Positions 1 to 9,795 of a DNA stretch of 64,000 nucleotides are shown in pieces. The DNA is from Acarospora socialis (Eukaryota > Ascomycota > Lecanoromycetes > Acarosporales > Acarosporaceae): positions 434,001 to 498,000 of the forward strand of contig JAMYGW020000003.1 in the NCBI GenBank assembly GCA_025617375.2, in the 5' to 3' direction. The notes beneath the pieces are model-generated. The model was given only the letters and a program-made list of their open reading frames with translations. It ran no database searches and was not told the origin of the DNA. The translations under genes were made by a program, and so were the position numbers. Positions within the stretch are counted from its first letter, which is position 1; every line of letters starts with the position of its first letter.

Positions 1-1731
1 TCTATACTAGGTGTCGTCTGGCCTGGTGTCACTGCTTTTCCCGACTGGTTCAACCCGAAGACGCAATCCTACTGGAATGAAGAATTTGACACCTTCTTCA
101 ATGCCGACACCGGTGTCGACATCGATGCGCTCTGGATTGACATGAACGAGGCTTCCAACTTTTGCACATTTCCTTGCGCAGATCCCGAGGGCTTTGCAGT
201 TGAGGCCAAGTTCCCTCCTGCTGCACCACCAGTCCGCACAAACCCACGACCTCTTCCCGGGTTCCCTGCCGACTTCCAACCTCCCCAGAGCAGCAGGATA
301 AAGAGGCAAGTTGCCACTGGTTCCATGATGGGTCTACCAGGACGCGATCTCATCAACCCTCCTTACATGATTCAAAATGCTGCCGGTTCACTCAGCAATC
401 ACACCGTCTTCACCGATCTTGTTCATGCGAATGGCTTGGTAGAGTACGACACACACAATCTTTATGGGACGAGTAAGTCACCCCACTCGCTTAATCCGCG
501 CTAGGCATTGGAGCTAACCAGATGCGGTATCTAGTGATGAGCACTGCCAGCCGGGAGGCGTTGCTTACTCGAAGGCCCGACAAGAGACCCTTGGTAATCA
601 CACGGAGTACCTTCGCTGGTGCTGGTGCGAAGGTCGGTCACTGGCTCGGGGACAACACTGCAACATGGGAGCAGTATCGGATCTCGATAGCGGAAATGCT
701 AGAGTTTGCCGCCATCTTCCAGATCCCCATGGTAAGGAAGGCCCTCCTGGGGGATCGTGGACCAAGTACAAGTGCTAACAAGCAGCAGGTTGGCAGTGAT
801 GTCTGTGGCTATGCTAAAAATACGACGGCGACCTTGTGTGCGCGCTGGGCGACACTTGGGGCTTGGTATTGTCGATTGCAGAGTTCCCCACACCTACAAA
901 GCTTCTGACTTCACGTCCAACAGGTATCCTTTCTACCGGAACCATAATTCTATCGACACGATCAGTCAAGAGTTCTACCGCTGGCCCCTGGTAGCAGCTG
1001 CTGCTAGCAACGCCATTAGAATAAGGTACATGCTCTTGGACTACATCTACACCGCTATGCACCAGCAAACCGTCGACGGAACTCCCCTACTCAATCCCTT
1101 GTGGTTCCTCTACCCGCAAGACCCAAACACGTTCCCCATCGACCTCCAGTTCTTCTACGGGCGGGATCTCCTCATCAGTCCCGTGACGAACGAAAACGTC
1201 ACAGATGTAACCTTCTATCTTCCCGACGACCAATTCTACGACTTTTTCACTCACCAGCCCGTCCGAGGCAACGGAAATAACATGACGCTCTCGAACGTAG
1301 ACTACAGCTCCGTCCCCGTCCACATCCGCGGCGGTTCCATCATCCCAATGCGCATGGACGGCGCCAACACGACGACGGCACTTCGGAAGCTCGATCTCAA
1401 CGTCCTCGTCGCCCCGGGCCGGGATAGCACCGCTAAGGGTAGCCTCTACCTTGACGACGGCGATTCACTCGTCCAAAAGGCTACTTCTGACATCTTGTTC
1501 ACCTATGATGGCACTACTCTGACCATGAGCGGTACCTTTGGGTACGATATGGGTAGCGTCAAGGTGGCGAAGGTGACTGTCTTGGGCATGAAAGCGATGC
1601 CAACATCAGTTGTGCTTGATGGAAACGCCATCGATGCTAGGCAAAGCACGTATGATCAAAAGAGCATGACATTGACGGTGACACTGGGGGCTTCCTTGTC
1701 AAAAGGATTCAAGTTGACCTTGTCTTCGTAA
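1..1731 (+). CDS. GH31 alpha-glucosidase, 3' part (5' end outside window)
   Basis: This is a retaining alpha-glucosidase of glycoside hydrolase family 31, which releases glucose from the non-reducing ends of maltooligosaccharides and is usually secreted in fungi. The visible 517 codons lie in four exons: 1-472, 535-731, 789-865 and 924-1731. The frame opens with [14 protein letters not shown]. It contains the nucleophile block WIDMNEAS (Asp at about base 139) and the acid/base block [18 protein letters not shown]. It ends with the C-terminal beta-sandwich, including [12 protein letters not shown]. Introns are 62, 57 and 58 bp and joining them keeps frame, for example NLYGT-MMSTASRE and GAW-YPFYR. 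The first bases end in ctag, so the window may begin at the end of another intron. The N-terminal signal and trefoil part is missing. The family is certain; the exact substrate (maltose, isomaltose or nigerose) is not visible. Confidence 0.93.
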
Positions 1732-2232
1732 GGTCGTGGAAAGATGAAGAAGCGGGTATAAGGTGATGAATGATTTGAGTCAATGAGCAGCAGATAGGTA
1801 GCGACGTGTGCGTAGCACTTAGTACTAGGATAACCCTGTATCTACTCTAATTGTAGCAATCCCACAAACGTGTTACCCAGACAATCGAGACTGCTGGAAT
1901 TTTAGGCTAGTTTAGTGGTGTTCGTATATTATCGCTGGCAAGGTACTTCGTAGATACTGATCTTTTGGTCATGCTTCATCAGGGCCAAGGTTGCCTTTCC
2001 GGAGAACCGTTGCTGAGTCAGCTTCTAGGCTTTCATCCCACCTTGCCCCACCAACGAAACCGATCCCTTAGACCTTCTCCCATCAGCTTACCTAGGTACC
2101 ATTCCCGGTCTGTAAGACTCCAATCCGCTTACAGTTTTCCCAGAAGGGCTACCACGCGGCCAAAAACCTCCCCTGAGTAAGCAGGTGTGCAATTGATCTT
2201 ATCCATTTGTGCGATAAGAAACTGCCGTGAAA
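1732..2232. other. Intergenic region, GH31 to phosphoglycerate mutase
   Basis: I see no gene here. It should hold the 3' untranslated region of the glucosidase and the promoter and leader of the mutase. Short ORFs at 1965-2180 and on the opposite strand have no family resemblance. Confidence 0.5.
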
Positions 2233-3953
2233 ATGGCGAAGGTTGAACAGAAGGCTGTCTTGAGTGAGTGAGAGCTCTGAAAGTGCCTTGATCTGACGCT
2301 AATACGGACCTCGTAGTTGTCATTGATGGCTGGGGTATACCGACTGAGAAGTCACCTAAGGATGGCGACGCAATTGCCGCCGCCAACACCCCGGTCATGG
2401 ATGAGTTTGCGGCAAAGGAGTCGAAAACAGCGCAGGGCTACACGGAACTAGAAGCTTCGTCACTCGCGGTCGGGCTACCGGAGGGGTTGATGGGTAACAG
2501 TGAAGTCGGTCATTTGAACATTGGGGCCGGGAGAGTAGTATGGCAAGATGTAGTCCGAATTGATGTAACGTTGAAGAAGGGAGAGCTCAACAAGGTGGAG
2601 AACATCAAGAAATCATTTCAACGCGCAAAAGACGGCAACGGTCGTCTACATCTTCTGGGGCTTATTTCCGACGGCGGTGTCCATTCTCACATCAATCACC
2701 TTGTCGGTCTTCTGCAAGTAGCCAAGGAGATTGGTGTGCCCCACGTATACATACACTTCTTCGGCGATGGGCGAGACACAGACCCTAAATCGGGCGCTGG
2801 TTATATGAAACAGCTCCTCGAGAAGTCTAAGGAGCTGGGTGTCGGGGAGATAGCCACTGTGGTTGGTCGATATTACATTATGGATCGGGACAAGAGATGG
2901 GACCGAGTAGAGATCGGCATGAAAGGGGTTGTTCTCGGAGAAGGCGAAGAAAGTACGGATCCAGTTAAGACTATTGAGGAGCGGTACTCGAAAGAAGAAA
3001 ATGACGAGTTTTTGAAGCCTATCATCGTGGGCGGAAAGGAAGCCAGGGTCAAAGGTAAGCTTCCGTTGTGAAAGGAGTGTACGTCAGAAGCTGACCCCCA
3101 TTCCAGATGATGACACTTTGTTCTTCTTCAACTACCGCTCTGATCGTGTCCGCGAAGTGACACAACTTCTTGGTGACGTCGACCGCTCTCCGAAACCTGA
3201 TTTCCCTTATCCGAAGAATATCCATATCACGACCATGACACAGTACAAGCTTGACTATCCCTTTCCAATTGCTTTCAAACCGCAGCACATGGGTAATGTA
3301 ATGGCCGAATGGCTTGGCAAGAAAAACGTGAAACAGTGCCATGTGGCAGAGACCGAGAAGTACGCCCATGTCACTTTCTTTTTCAACGGAGGTGTCGAGA
3401 AACAGTTCCCGGGCGAAGACAGGGACTTGGTCCCCTCTCCTAAAGTGGCCACATATGACCTGGATCCAAAGATGAGTGCAGCAGGCGTGGCGGATCAACT
3501 ATGCAAGCGCATCGGAGAAGGAAAATTCGAGTTCCTCATGAACAATTTTGCCCCTCCGGATATGGTCGGCCATACTGGGGTCTACAAGGCCGCGATCCAG
3601 GGAGTGGCGGCTACGGATAAAGCGATTGGGCAAGTGTATGAGAAGTGTAAGCAGGAAGGATATATATTATTTGTGACCGCTGATCATGGGTATGTTGCTC
3701 GCCATCGGTTACCACACAGATATGGGACTGACAGATCGGTAGTAACGCTGAAGAAATGCTTAATGAGGAGGGTAAGCCAAAGACCTCGCACACCACCAAC
3801 AAAGTTCCGTTCGTCATGGCAAACGCACCTAAAGGCTGGACACTCAAGAAGCAAGATGGTGTCCTGGGTGATGTGGCGCCCACAGTGCTGGCAGCTATGG
3901 GCTTAGAGCAGCCGGAAGAGATGAGCGGCACAAGTCTCCTGATCAAGGGCTAG
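2233..3953 (+). CDS. 2,3-bisphosphoglycerate-independent phosphoglycerate mutase
   Basis: This enzyme interconverts 3- and 2-phosphoglycerate in glycolysis and gluconeogenesis using two metal ions and a phosphoserine intermediate; it acts in the cytosol. Exons are 2233-2263, 2317-3054, 3107-3689 and 3743-3953, giving 520 aa, the normal family size. Key blocks are VIDGWG (first metal Asp), GNSEVGHLNIGAGR with the catalytic Ser, DGRDTDP, FNYRSDR, DMVGHTG and TADHGNAE, all needed for metal or substrate binding. The start ATG at 2233 gives MAKVEQKAVL and is followed after 31 bases by an intron with a consensus GTGAGT donor. All three introns are 52-53 bp. Filamentous fungi use this cofactor-independent form where budding yeast has the cofactor-dependent enzyme. 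I see no lesion. Confidence 0.96.
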
Positions 3954-4093
3954 AAGGGTGACGCCGATAGACGATAGATCCATGACACTCATCTTAGAAG
4001 CCATGGCCCGTGTTATGATGCTATTTGTGGTTGTTGCTGCTGCTGTATGCTAGTCTGTAGTTGATAGATCTGTCAGGTTGGCCATTAGCCTCC

Positions 4094-4674
4094 TCAACCC
4101 AAGCCCCCTCCACTTGAACGAACCAACATTTCCTGCAGCTTGTTGTTCCCAGGACCAGGGACCTCCAACTGTGCAAGTATACGAGAAGCTTACCTCCATC
4201 TTCTTATTTTCACTCTTCTCCTGGATGTCACTTATCTGCTTCTCTACCCGCTTGCTATGGAGCAAGTCAGCTCCGTTAAACCTCTGAGCTACCCAGATAT
4301 ATCATACATCTCCTTTTCTATAAACTCCAATCGGCCATCCACGGCCATGACTGCTTCGTTCCTGTCCTGCTTGAGGAGAACCGGGCCGACGAGTTTGTAT
4401 ATGTTCGCATCATCCTCGAGTTTCGCAAACTCCTAAAGACGTCAATGTCAGACCATTTCTTGGATACCAAAGTCAACGTAGATTGCTTCCCAACCTTTTG
4501 AACTCCCGTGTTCTCCTGCTGCTGTGACTCAAGCTTCTGGCGCGCTTCGACCGTAGATTGAAGCTCTGTATAGGTTTTAGATAGAATACCAGCTCGGATG
4601 CATAGAGATTGACCCCCTTGCAGTTTCTGGAAATCATCTGATAGATTCTGGAGCTTTCTCTGCTCCTCCGCCAT
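4094..4674 (-). CDS. YKE2: Prefoldin subunit 6
   Basis: This is a beta-type prefoldin subunit, part of the hexameric jellyfish-shaped chaperone that hands nascent actin and tubulin to the CCT chaperonin. The protein starts MAEEQRKLQNLSDDFQKLQ, continues STVEARQKLESQQQENTGVQKEFAKLEDD, and holds the beta-hairpin NIYKLVGPVLLKQDRNEAV. It then has the second helix FIEKEIKRVEKQISDIQEKSE, so two coiled coils flank a hairpin as in the family. Exons read on the minus strand are 4674-4614, 4565-4495, 4432-4308, 4254-4194 and a last one from 4138 or 4132 to 4094, giving about 118-120 aa. The last acceptor is ambiguous but both choices share one frame and stop. Short exons and 48-62 bp introns make this gene easy to miss by ORF search. 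It is divergent from VPS4. Confidence 0.9.
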
Positions 4675-5053
4675 AGCCACTTCAATTCCACGATGACTTT
4701 ACTATAGTGATTACTTCAACTTCACGACTACTTCACTATAGTGAATTGGGGACTCTGATATTCTGCGGACGTTAGCGGGGCACTAGTGGGGCGTCGCTAG
4801 GTGGTGACAACAACCTGGGATGATAATGTACAAGCTCACAGGTAGGGCAGCCCATAGCCTGTCACTACTGAAAAGAAACCTACGTGTTTTCGTGTCTAAA
4901 CCGAGCTCCACGTCTCGACCGAATCGTTCAGGAAACAATTTCGTCCACCTTGTGAAATACACACGCACCTACTGCCTTATTGATACCCTCCTACGACTGT
5001 CAGAGATAACACCACATAAGTCGACTACTGCGGCAGAGCTCTCAGCTGTTAGC
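4675..5053. promoter_or_regulatory. Shared divergent promoter of prefoldin 6 and VPS4
   Basis: The 379 bp between the two start codons contain a direct repeat of ACTATAGTGA at 4701-4710 and 4735-4744. The second copy sits inside the 14-bp perfect palindrome TTCACTATAGTGAA (4732-4745). Both copies are preceded by related ACTT/CACGA words. Such a doubled palindrome could bind a dimeric factor, but no known factor is recognised. The VPS4 frame stays open upstream to 4820, which is taken as leader. Confidence 0.4.
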
Positions 5054-6564
5054 ATGAGTAACACCGACTTCCTCGGTCGCGCTATTGACGTTGTCAAGAA
5101 AGCAATCGACAATGACACGGCCGGCGAGTATGAAAAAGCATATCAGCTATATTACCAGGCGCTGGAGCTCTTCATGTTAGCACTGAAGTGGGAGAAGAAC
5201 GCCAAGTCAAAAGAGATGATACGGGCAAAGGCTGGGGATTATATGGAGAGAGCTGAGAAGCTAAAGAATTATCTCGCAGAGGGTGATAAGAGCAATAGGA
5301 AGAAGCCGAGTGCGGTGGGCGCGAATGGAAAGGTGTCGGGCGGAGGTGGAAAGGGAAAGTGAGCGCACACGCGTCGTGGGTCTAACGTTGCGATGGTACT
5401 GACTGTCACGTCAGAAGTGATGAAGACGACGAGGAGCAAGACCCGGAAGCTAAAAAACTACGAGGTGCACTAGCTGGTGCCATTCTGACGGATAAGCCAA
5501 ATGTCAAGTGGGAGGATGTGGCTGGTCTTGAGGGAGCAAAAGAGGCCCTCAAAGAGGCAGTCATATTACCCATCAAATTCCCACATCTCTTCGTCGGCAA
5601 ACGACAGCCATGGAAAGGGATATTACTTTATGGACCTCCGGGCACTGGTAAATCTTACCTTGCCAAGGCGGTGGCAACAGAAGCAAACAGTACTTTCTTC
5701 AGCGTCAGCAGTAGTGATCTAGTATCGAAGTGGATGGGAGAGAGTGAAAGGTAAGCCAACCTTCCCAGCCACAAGCACGGCAGCCTTTAGCGCAGGCATA
5801 CTAAGGCATACGCTACCAGATTAGTAAAACAGCTTTTCAACATGGCCCGGGAGAACAAGCCTTCAATTATCTTCATAGACGAAGTGGATGCACTATGCGG
5901 CCCTCGTGGAGAGGGCGAATCAGAAGCATCACGCCGAATCAAAACCGAGTTACTAGTGCAGATGGATGGCGTTGGGCGCGACTCTAAAGGTGTCTTGATT
6001 CTTGGAGCTACCAATATCCCATGGCAACTGGACGCCGCCATTCGAAGACGTTTCCAGCGAAGAGTACATATCAGCCTACCGGATCTACCTGGGCGAATGA
6101 AAATGTTCGAGATGTCCATCGGTACTACCCCTTGCGATCTCAAGCCAGCCGACTTCAAGACACTTGGGCAGTTGAGTGAGGGTTACTCTGGCAGTGACAT
6201 CAGCATCGCCGTACAGGATGCCCTTATGCAACCGGTTCGGAAAATACAAACTGCTACACACTACAGAAAGGTCAGGGAGTTCTTTCGATACACGAAGCTG
6301 CTCTTCAAAGAAGATATTGGACCCGTGCTGACTCATATCTAGGTCAATGTGGATGGTCAAGAGAAGCTTACTCCGTGCTCACCAGGTGACCCAGGGGCAA
6401 TCGAGATGACATGGACCGAGGTCGATTCGGACAAACTGCTTGAGCCACCTTTGACGCTAAAGGATTTCGTCAAGGCGGTGAAAGGTGCTCGACCGACGGT
6501 CAGCGTGGAGGACATCAAGAGGAGTGAGGAATGGACGGCGGAGTTTGGCAGTGAAGGGGCATGA
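5054..6564 (+). CDS. VPS4: Vps4 AAA ATPase, ESCRT-III disassembly
   Basis: Vps4 is the ATPase that disassembles ESCRT-III filaments at endosomes during multivesicular body formation and other membrane scission events. Exons are 5054-5358, 5415-5750, 5820-6270 and 6343-6564, giving 437 aa, matching the family. Residues about 1-80 form the MIT domain ([18 protein letters not shown] onward), followed by a Gly/Lys-rich linker. The AAA domain has Walker A GPPGTGKS, Walker [11 protein letters not shown] and the SRH ending [10 protein letters not shown]. The C terminus has the Vps4 beta domain and the last helix [15 protein letters not shown]. Start at 5054 is chosen because it begins the MIT domain. 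An in-frame upstream extension to 4820 has no family counterpart. All introns join in frame (KAVK-type residues are kept, for example ESER-LVKQ and YRK-VNVDG). No missing catalytic residue was seen. Confidence 0.96.
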
Positions 6565-6887
6565 TATTTTAGTATTTCCGGCTCCTTCTAAGGTGTTTGG
6601 GCGTTTTCATAACCTCGTGAGCGGTGTTCTATCTTCACAAGCGGCATGCTTCTGAAGCCCTGTTGCAACGGTAGTGTATATTGAACAACGAGAATATGAA
6701 GAAAACATAGTCCTATGTTAGGTGATATAAGAGTAGACCCCTTATATTATACCAGGCTCCATGTCTGACCTCAGCACGTAGCGATAAGCCCGCCCTTTGC
6801 CATTTATCATATAACAGAGATTCACCTGTCCACCGACTTATGCCCCGTACTCTTACCTGTTCTTACCAAGTCACGTAGCGCAACATC
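6565..6887. other. Intergenic, VPS4 to archaemetzincin pseudogene
   Basis: About 320 bp without recognisable coding content. It contains A/T-rich stretches near 6700-6740 that may be the VPS4 polyadenylation zone. Confidence 0.4.
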
Positions 6888-8375
6888 ATGTTGCCCTCTC
6901 CAGGCTGTGACCACAGTACACTCAGCTTCACATCATCCGCTCACGCCGCCCACGTAGGCTATCGCAGACCCACGGCGCAGCAGCGAGCGGCGGCCGCAAA
7001 TCCCAACCCCGCATGCAAGAGAAAAAGAGATGTGGCCGATGAGCACGAAGCACTCGCATCGTTCCCGGCCCCGCTGGTCCTGCCCGGTGACGATCTATCG
7101 TTAGATCCACGCTACCCTCCCCAGAGTCTACGCGCCTGGCTGCGGGAGGAGGATCGCAATGAGGTAACGGCGCCAAAACATGTAATCTACGTTGCTGCAC
7201 CTCCGAACGTGGATCCCGAAGTCGCGATCATTCGCAGATGGAGTCAAGCACAGCAAGAGCGTGATGCGGTATCCATTCCGGCACCGCACGTGCAGGCAGT
7301 TGTGGATTACCTGGCAGCATTCTATCACGGCATGCACGTTAAGCTATTCCGCCTCTGAAGCTCTGTTTCTCCAGCTGGGAAAGCAATGCTTCTAGAGCAG
7401 CTCCTAAAGCCAAAACAGCCTCTACGCGTACAACACCGCGCTACATTGGCCTCAGGACGACCACAGAGTGCGTGCGCATACGCACACGCGCCTCACCTGA
7501 CGGTGTCTTTGCCCGTCAACTCAAACTGGACGATATCCTGGACGCAGCCATCAGCATGCTGCCCGAAGACGCGTATGCGCTGCTGCTTCTCGTGCAGCAT
7601 GACCTCTTCGAGAGTGCAGATGACGAATTCGTCTGCGGGCGCGCGTATGGAGGCAGTCGAGTGGCAGTCATCTCGACAGCCAGATACCACCCGCTCCTGG
7701 ATGAGATGCAGAACGTGGGGCGACTGCACTCGTGGCCAGCATCACATTGTGATGCATTTTTGCAGGAGCGCTGTTTGGCTGCATCGCAAGCATTTGCGCA
7801 GGTCAAGAGCAAAGCCAGAGGACAAGAAGCTAATGCAGAACAATCTCAACCTCAACCATCCTCCGCCTCCTATTCCACATCAACCGCAGTAGATCAGGTA
7901 GTACTTCCACCGCTGCAAGCAGCAATGGTCGCGCATAAAGTCCTACCATCTTCGTTATTATCCCCTTCAGCCTCAGCGCTGTCAGGTCTCTGGCTAAGTT
8001 GCATCTGCCGCACGGCCAGCCACGAGCTAGGCCACTGTTTCGGCATGGACCATTGCGTGTAAGAGTATGGGCCATAAGTCGTGGGACAGCCTCCAAATCT
8101 TTGTAAGCGAATTTGGACTTAGAAATTTTGGAACCTGTCCCACGACTTATGGCCCATACTCTTACTACGCCTGTGTCATGCAGGGCAGCGCGTCGCTCGC
8201 GGAGGACGTCAGGCAGCCTCCGTACCTCTGCCCGGTTGATTTGGCCAAGCTGCTGCGAGCTACGGGCACAAATGCTTAACAGCGATATCGGGCGCTACTC
8301 GGGTTTTGCGAGCGGCATGAGGACGTGAGTATGTTTTCGGCGTTTGAAGCATGGATTCGGGGGAACAGGACGTGA
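6888..8375 (+). pseudogene. Archaemetzincin (M54 metallopeptidase) pseudogene
   Basis: Archaemetzincins are zinc proteases with the motif HExxHxxGxxH-C-x4-C-x-M followed by two further cysteines. Part one (6888 to about 7340) runs from MLPSPGCDH to YLAAFYHGMHVKL. The homology then jumps frame by one missing base and continues as PPLKLCFSSWES, PRYIGLRTTTECVRIR and GVFARQLKLDDILDAAI to HELGHCFGMDHCV (about 8023-8059). A 101-bp MITE interrupts the motif at 8062-8162. Coding resumes at YYACVMQGSAS. The second pair of cysteines is incomplete (LCPVD, where a CxxC is expected). A TAA at 8277-8279 lies in frame before a continuing homologous tail, QRYRALLGFCERHEDVSMF, ending at 8375. Four independent lesions point to a dead gene. 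The conserved text between them suggests loss is recent. Confidence 0.85.
8062..8162. mobile_element. 101-bp Tc1/mariner-type MITE inside the archaemetzincin
   Basis: The element has 28-bp perfect terminal inverted repeats starting AGAGTATGGGCCATAAGTC. It is flanked by TA at 8060-8061 and 8163-8164, the Tc1/mariner target duplication. The outer 19 bases match the ends of the full transposon at 20701-22149 at 18 positions, and the inner word GACTTAGAAATTTT also occurs inside that transposon's right repeat. It has no coding capacity. Removing the element plus one TA restores the codons H-C-V-Y-Y-A-C-V-M of the zinc-site motif exactly. Confidence 0.92.
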
Positions 8376-9795
8376 AGAAGGATGACAGATGACAGTCAAT
8401 ACTGAATCACATATGTTCACAAGGCGTAGAAAGTCAGGTTTAGATTTAGGTTGAATGAAAGTTATTCTAGCTCATCTACGAAGTTATATTGTATGTATGG
8501 AAAACTCCTCACCCTTAGACATACATTAGGCAACTAACTTTATGTTCCAGTACTATACTCTTATAAGGATCTTTTGCTGCGAGGGAGCACTCTAACGTGG
8601 AAAATTTACCATTAATTCGGTCTGAAACTACAAGAGGCTTCCTAAAATGTCTTAATGTGACTGTAAAGTGAGGAACAGGGGCACCACTGGTGAACATTGC
8701 GGGTAACTCTCAGGGTGAGCTGAAGCTTCTATCAAGTCTCTCTGTGTACAAGAGCAGAAGAAGTGCTTTACCTCCTGTTTGACACTATCTGCGAAGTTGC
8801 TTGAAAGGACCCAATCAGGCTAAACCTCACTGTTTTTGTGACCGCAGCCTTATGCACTACCTGACTGCAGGGTCAATGGGGCACAACTTGTGGGTATATG
8901 TGCAGAGCTTCCGGCCAGGCAGCTTCATTAACTTTGCACCCTTCATTGGTACATACTAGCTGCAGTCGGAAAGGCTGCTCCTCCAAGCTCAAATGGGCAA
9001 ACCCAGCTTACTCGCCAACTGAGGACCGTTCAAGACTGTCAGTAAACTGGCTGCTCCCGTGATCCGGTGGCAAACTGACCTGATGACCGGGTCAGTAAGT
9101 GCATCATGACCCAGCAGGTGATTCACTTCGTATACCGATGAACAAAACCTTTGACAGCAGCGCAGAACTTCTCTTCTTTTCAACTACCCTCTTCAGGAAC
9201 ATACTTCTCTAAACTTGTTATCATAATTTTTGAAGCAGAAAATGTATATGCGGAACTCCTCAGCTTAGACATCTATCAGTCTGCAATTATTTATCTTTCA
9301 AGCCGATGCAACTCAGACATCACTCTGAAGCTTGTTAGGGAAGAGAAACTTGATAATATAGTCACTCAAGTGGTGATACATACTGAAAAGAATGCAAAGT
9401 GAGTTCAGAAGTCAGTTCTCTTGTATCTGCAATTGCAAGTGATCACTGACATGCTGCTGTCCAGGTTGAAACCGAACAACAGCCATACTGTCATTCGTCC
9501 ACCCTCTTGTCACCACCAATATTAACTCTATCTGCCGTGTGAAGATGATTTTGAGTCTCGCTCTCTACTGAGAAACGGTCAAGCGGCACGCATTGGCTGA
9601 CCTGAGCTCCCAAGCCCTGCGTTGGTCTCGATTTGCAATACACGCCCGTCATATCATGATCAGCTCAGACATTCTGCAGCATGATTTAGGGGACTGCCAG
9701 TTGCAAATCATCCTTAGATTTACCTCCAAACTCACGGTGACGACAATCAATGAGGTCCTTCAGAAAACGAAGTTACGAATTGACAAGACCACCAA
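8376..9795. other. Gene-poor degenerate stretch
   Basis: I recognise no gene in these 1.4 kb. Short frames such as 9151-9402 and 9593-9799 show no family resemblance. A loosely repeated phrase (GGAAAACTCCTC...CTTAGACAT near 8500 and GCGGAACTCCTCAGCTTAGACAT near 9250) hints at old duplicated material. It may be the decayed 5' part of the zinc-finger pseudogene that follows, but I cannot show that. Confidence 0.35.

Noticed and set aside
3049-3498. 149-aa minus-strand ORF inside phosphoglycerate mutase
   Set aside because: Shadow of a strongly conserved enzyme exon on the plus strand.
4820-5053. 78-residue N-terminal extension of Vps4
   Set aside because: Family members start at the MIT domain, which matches the ATG at 5054; the extension has no conserved text.
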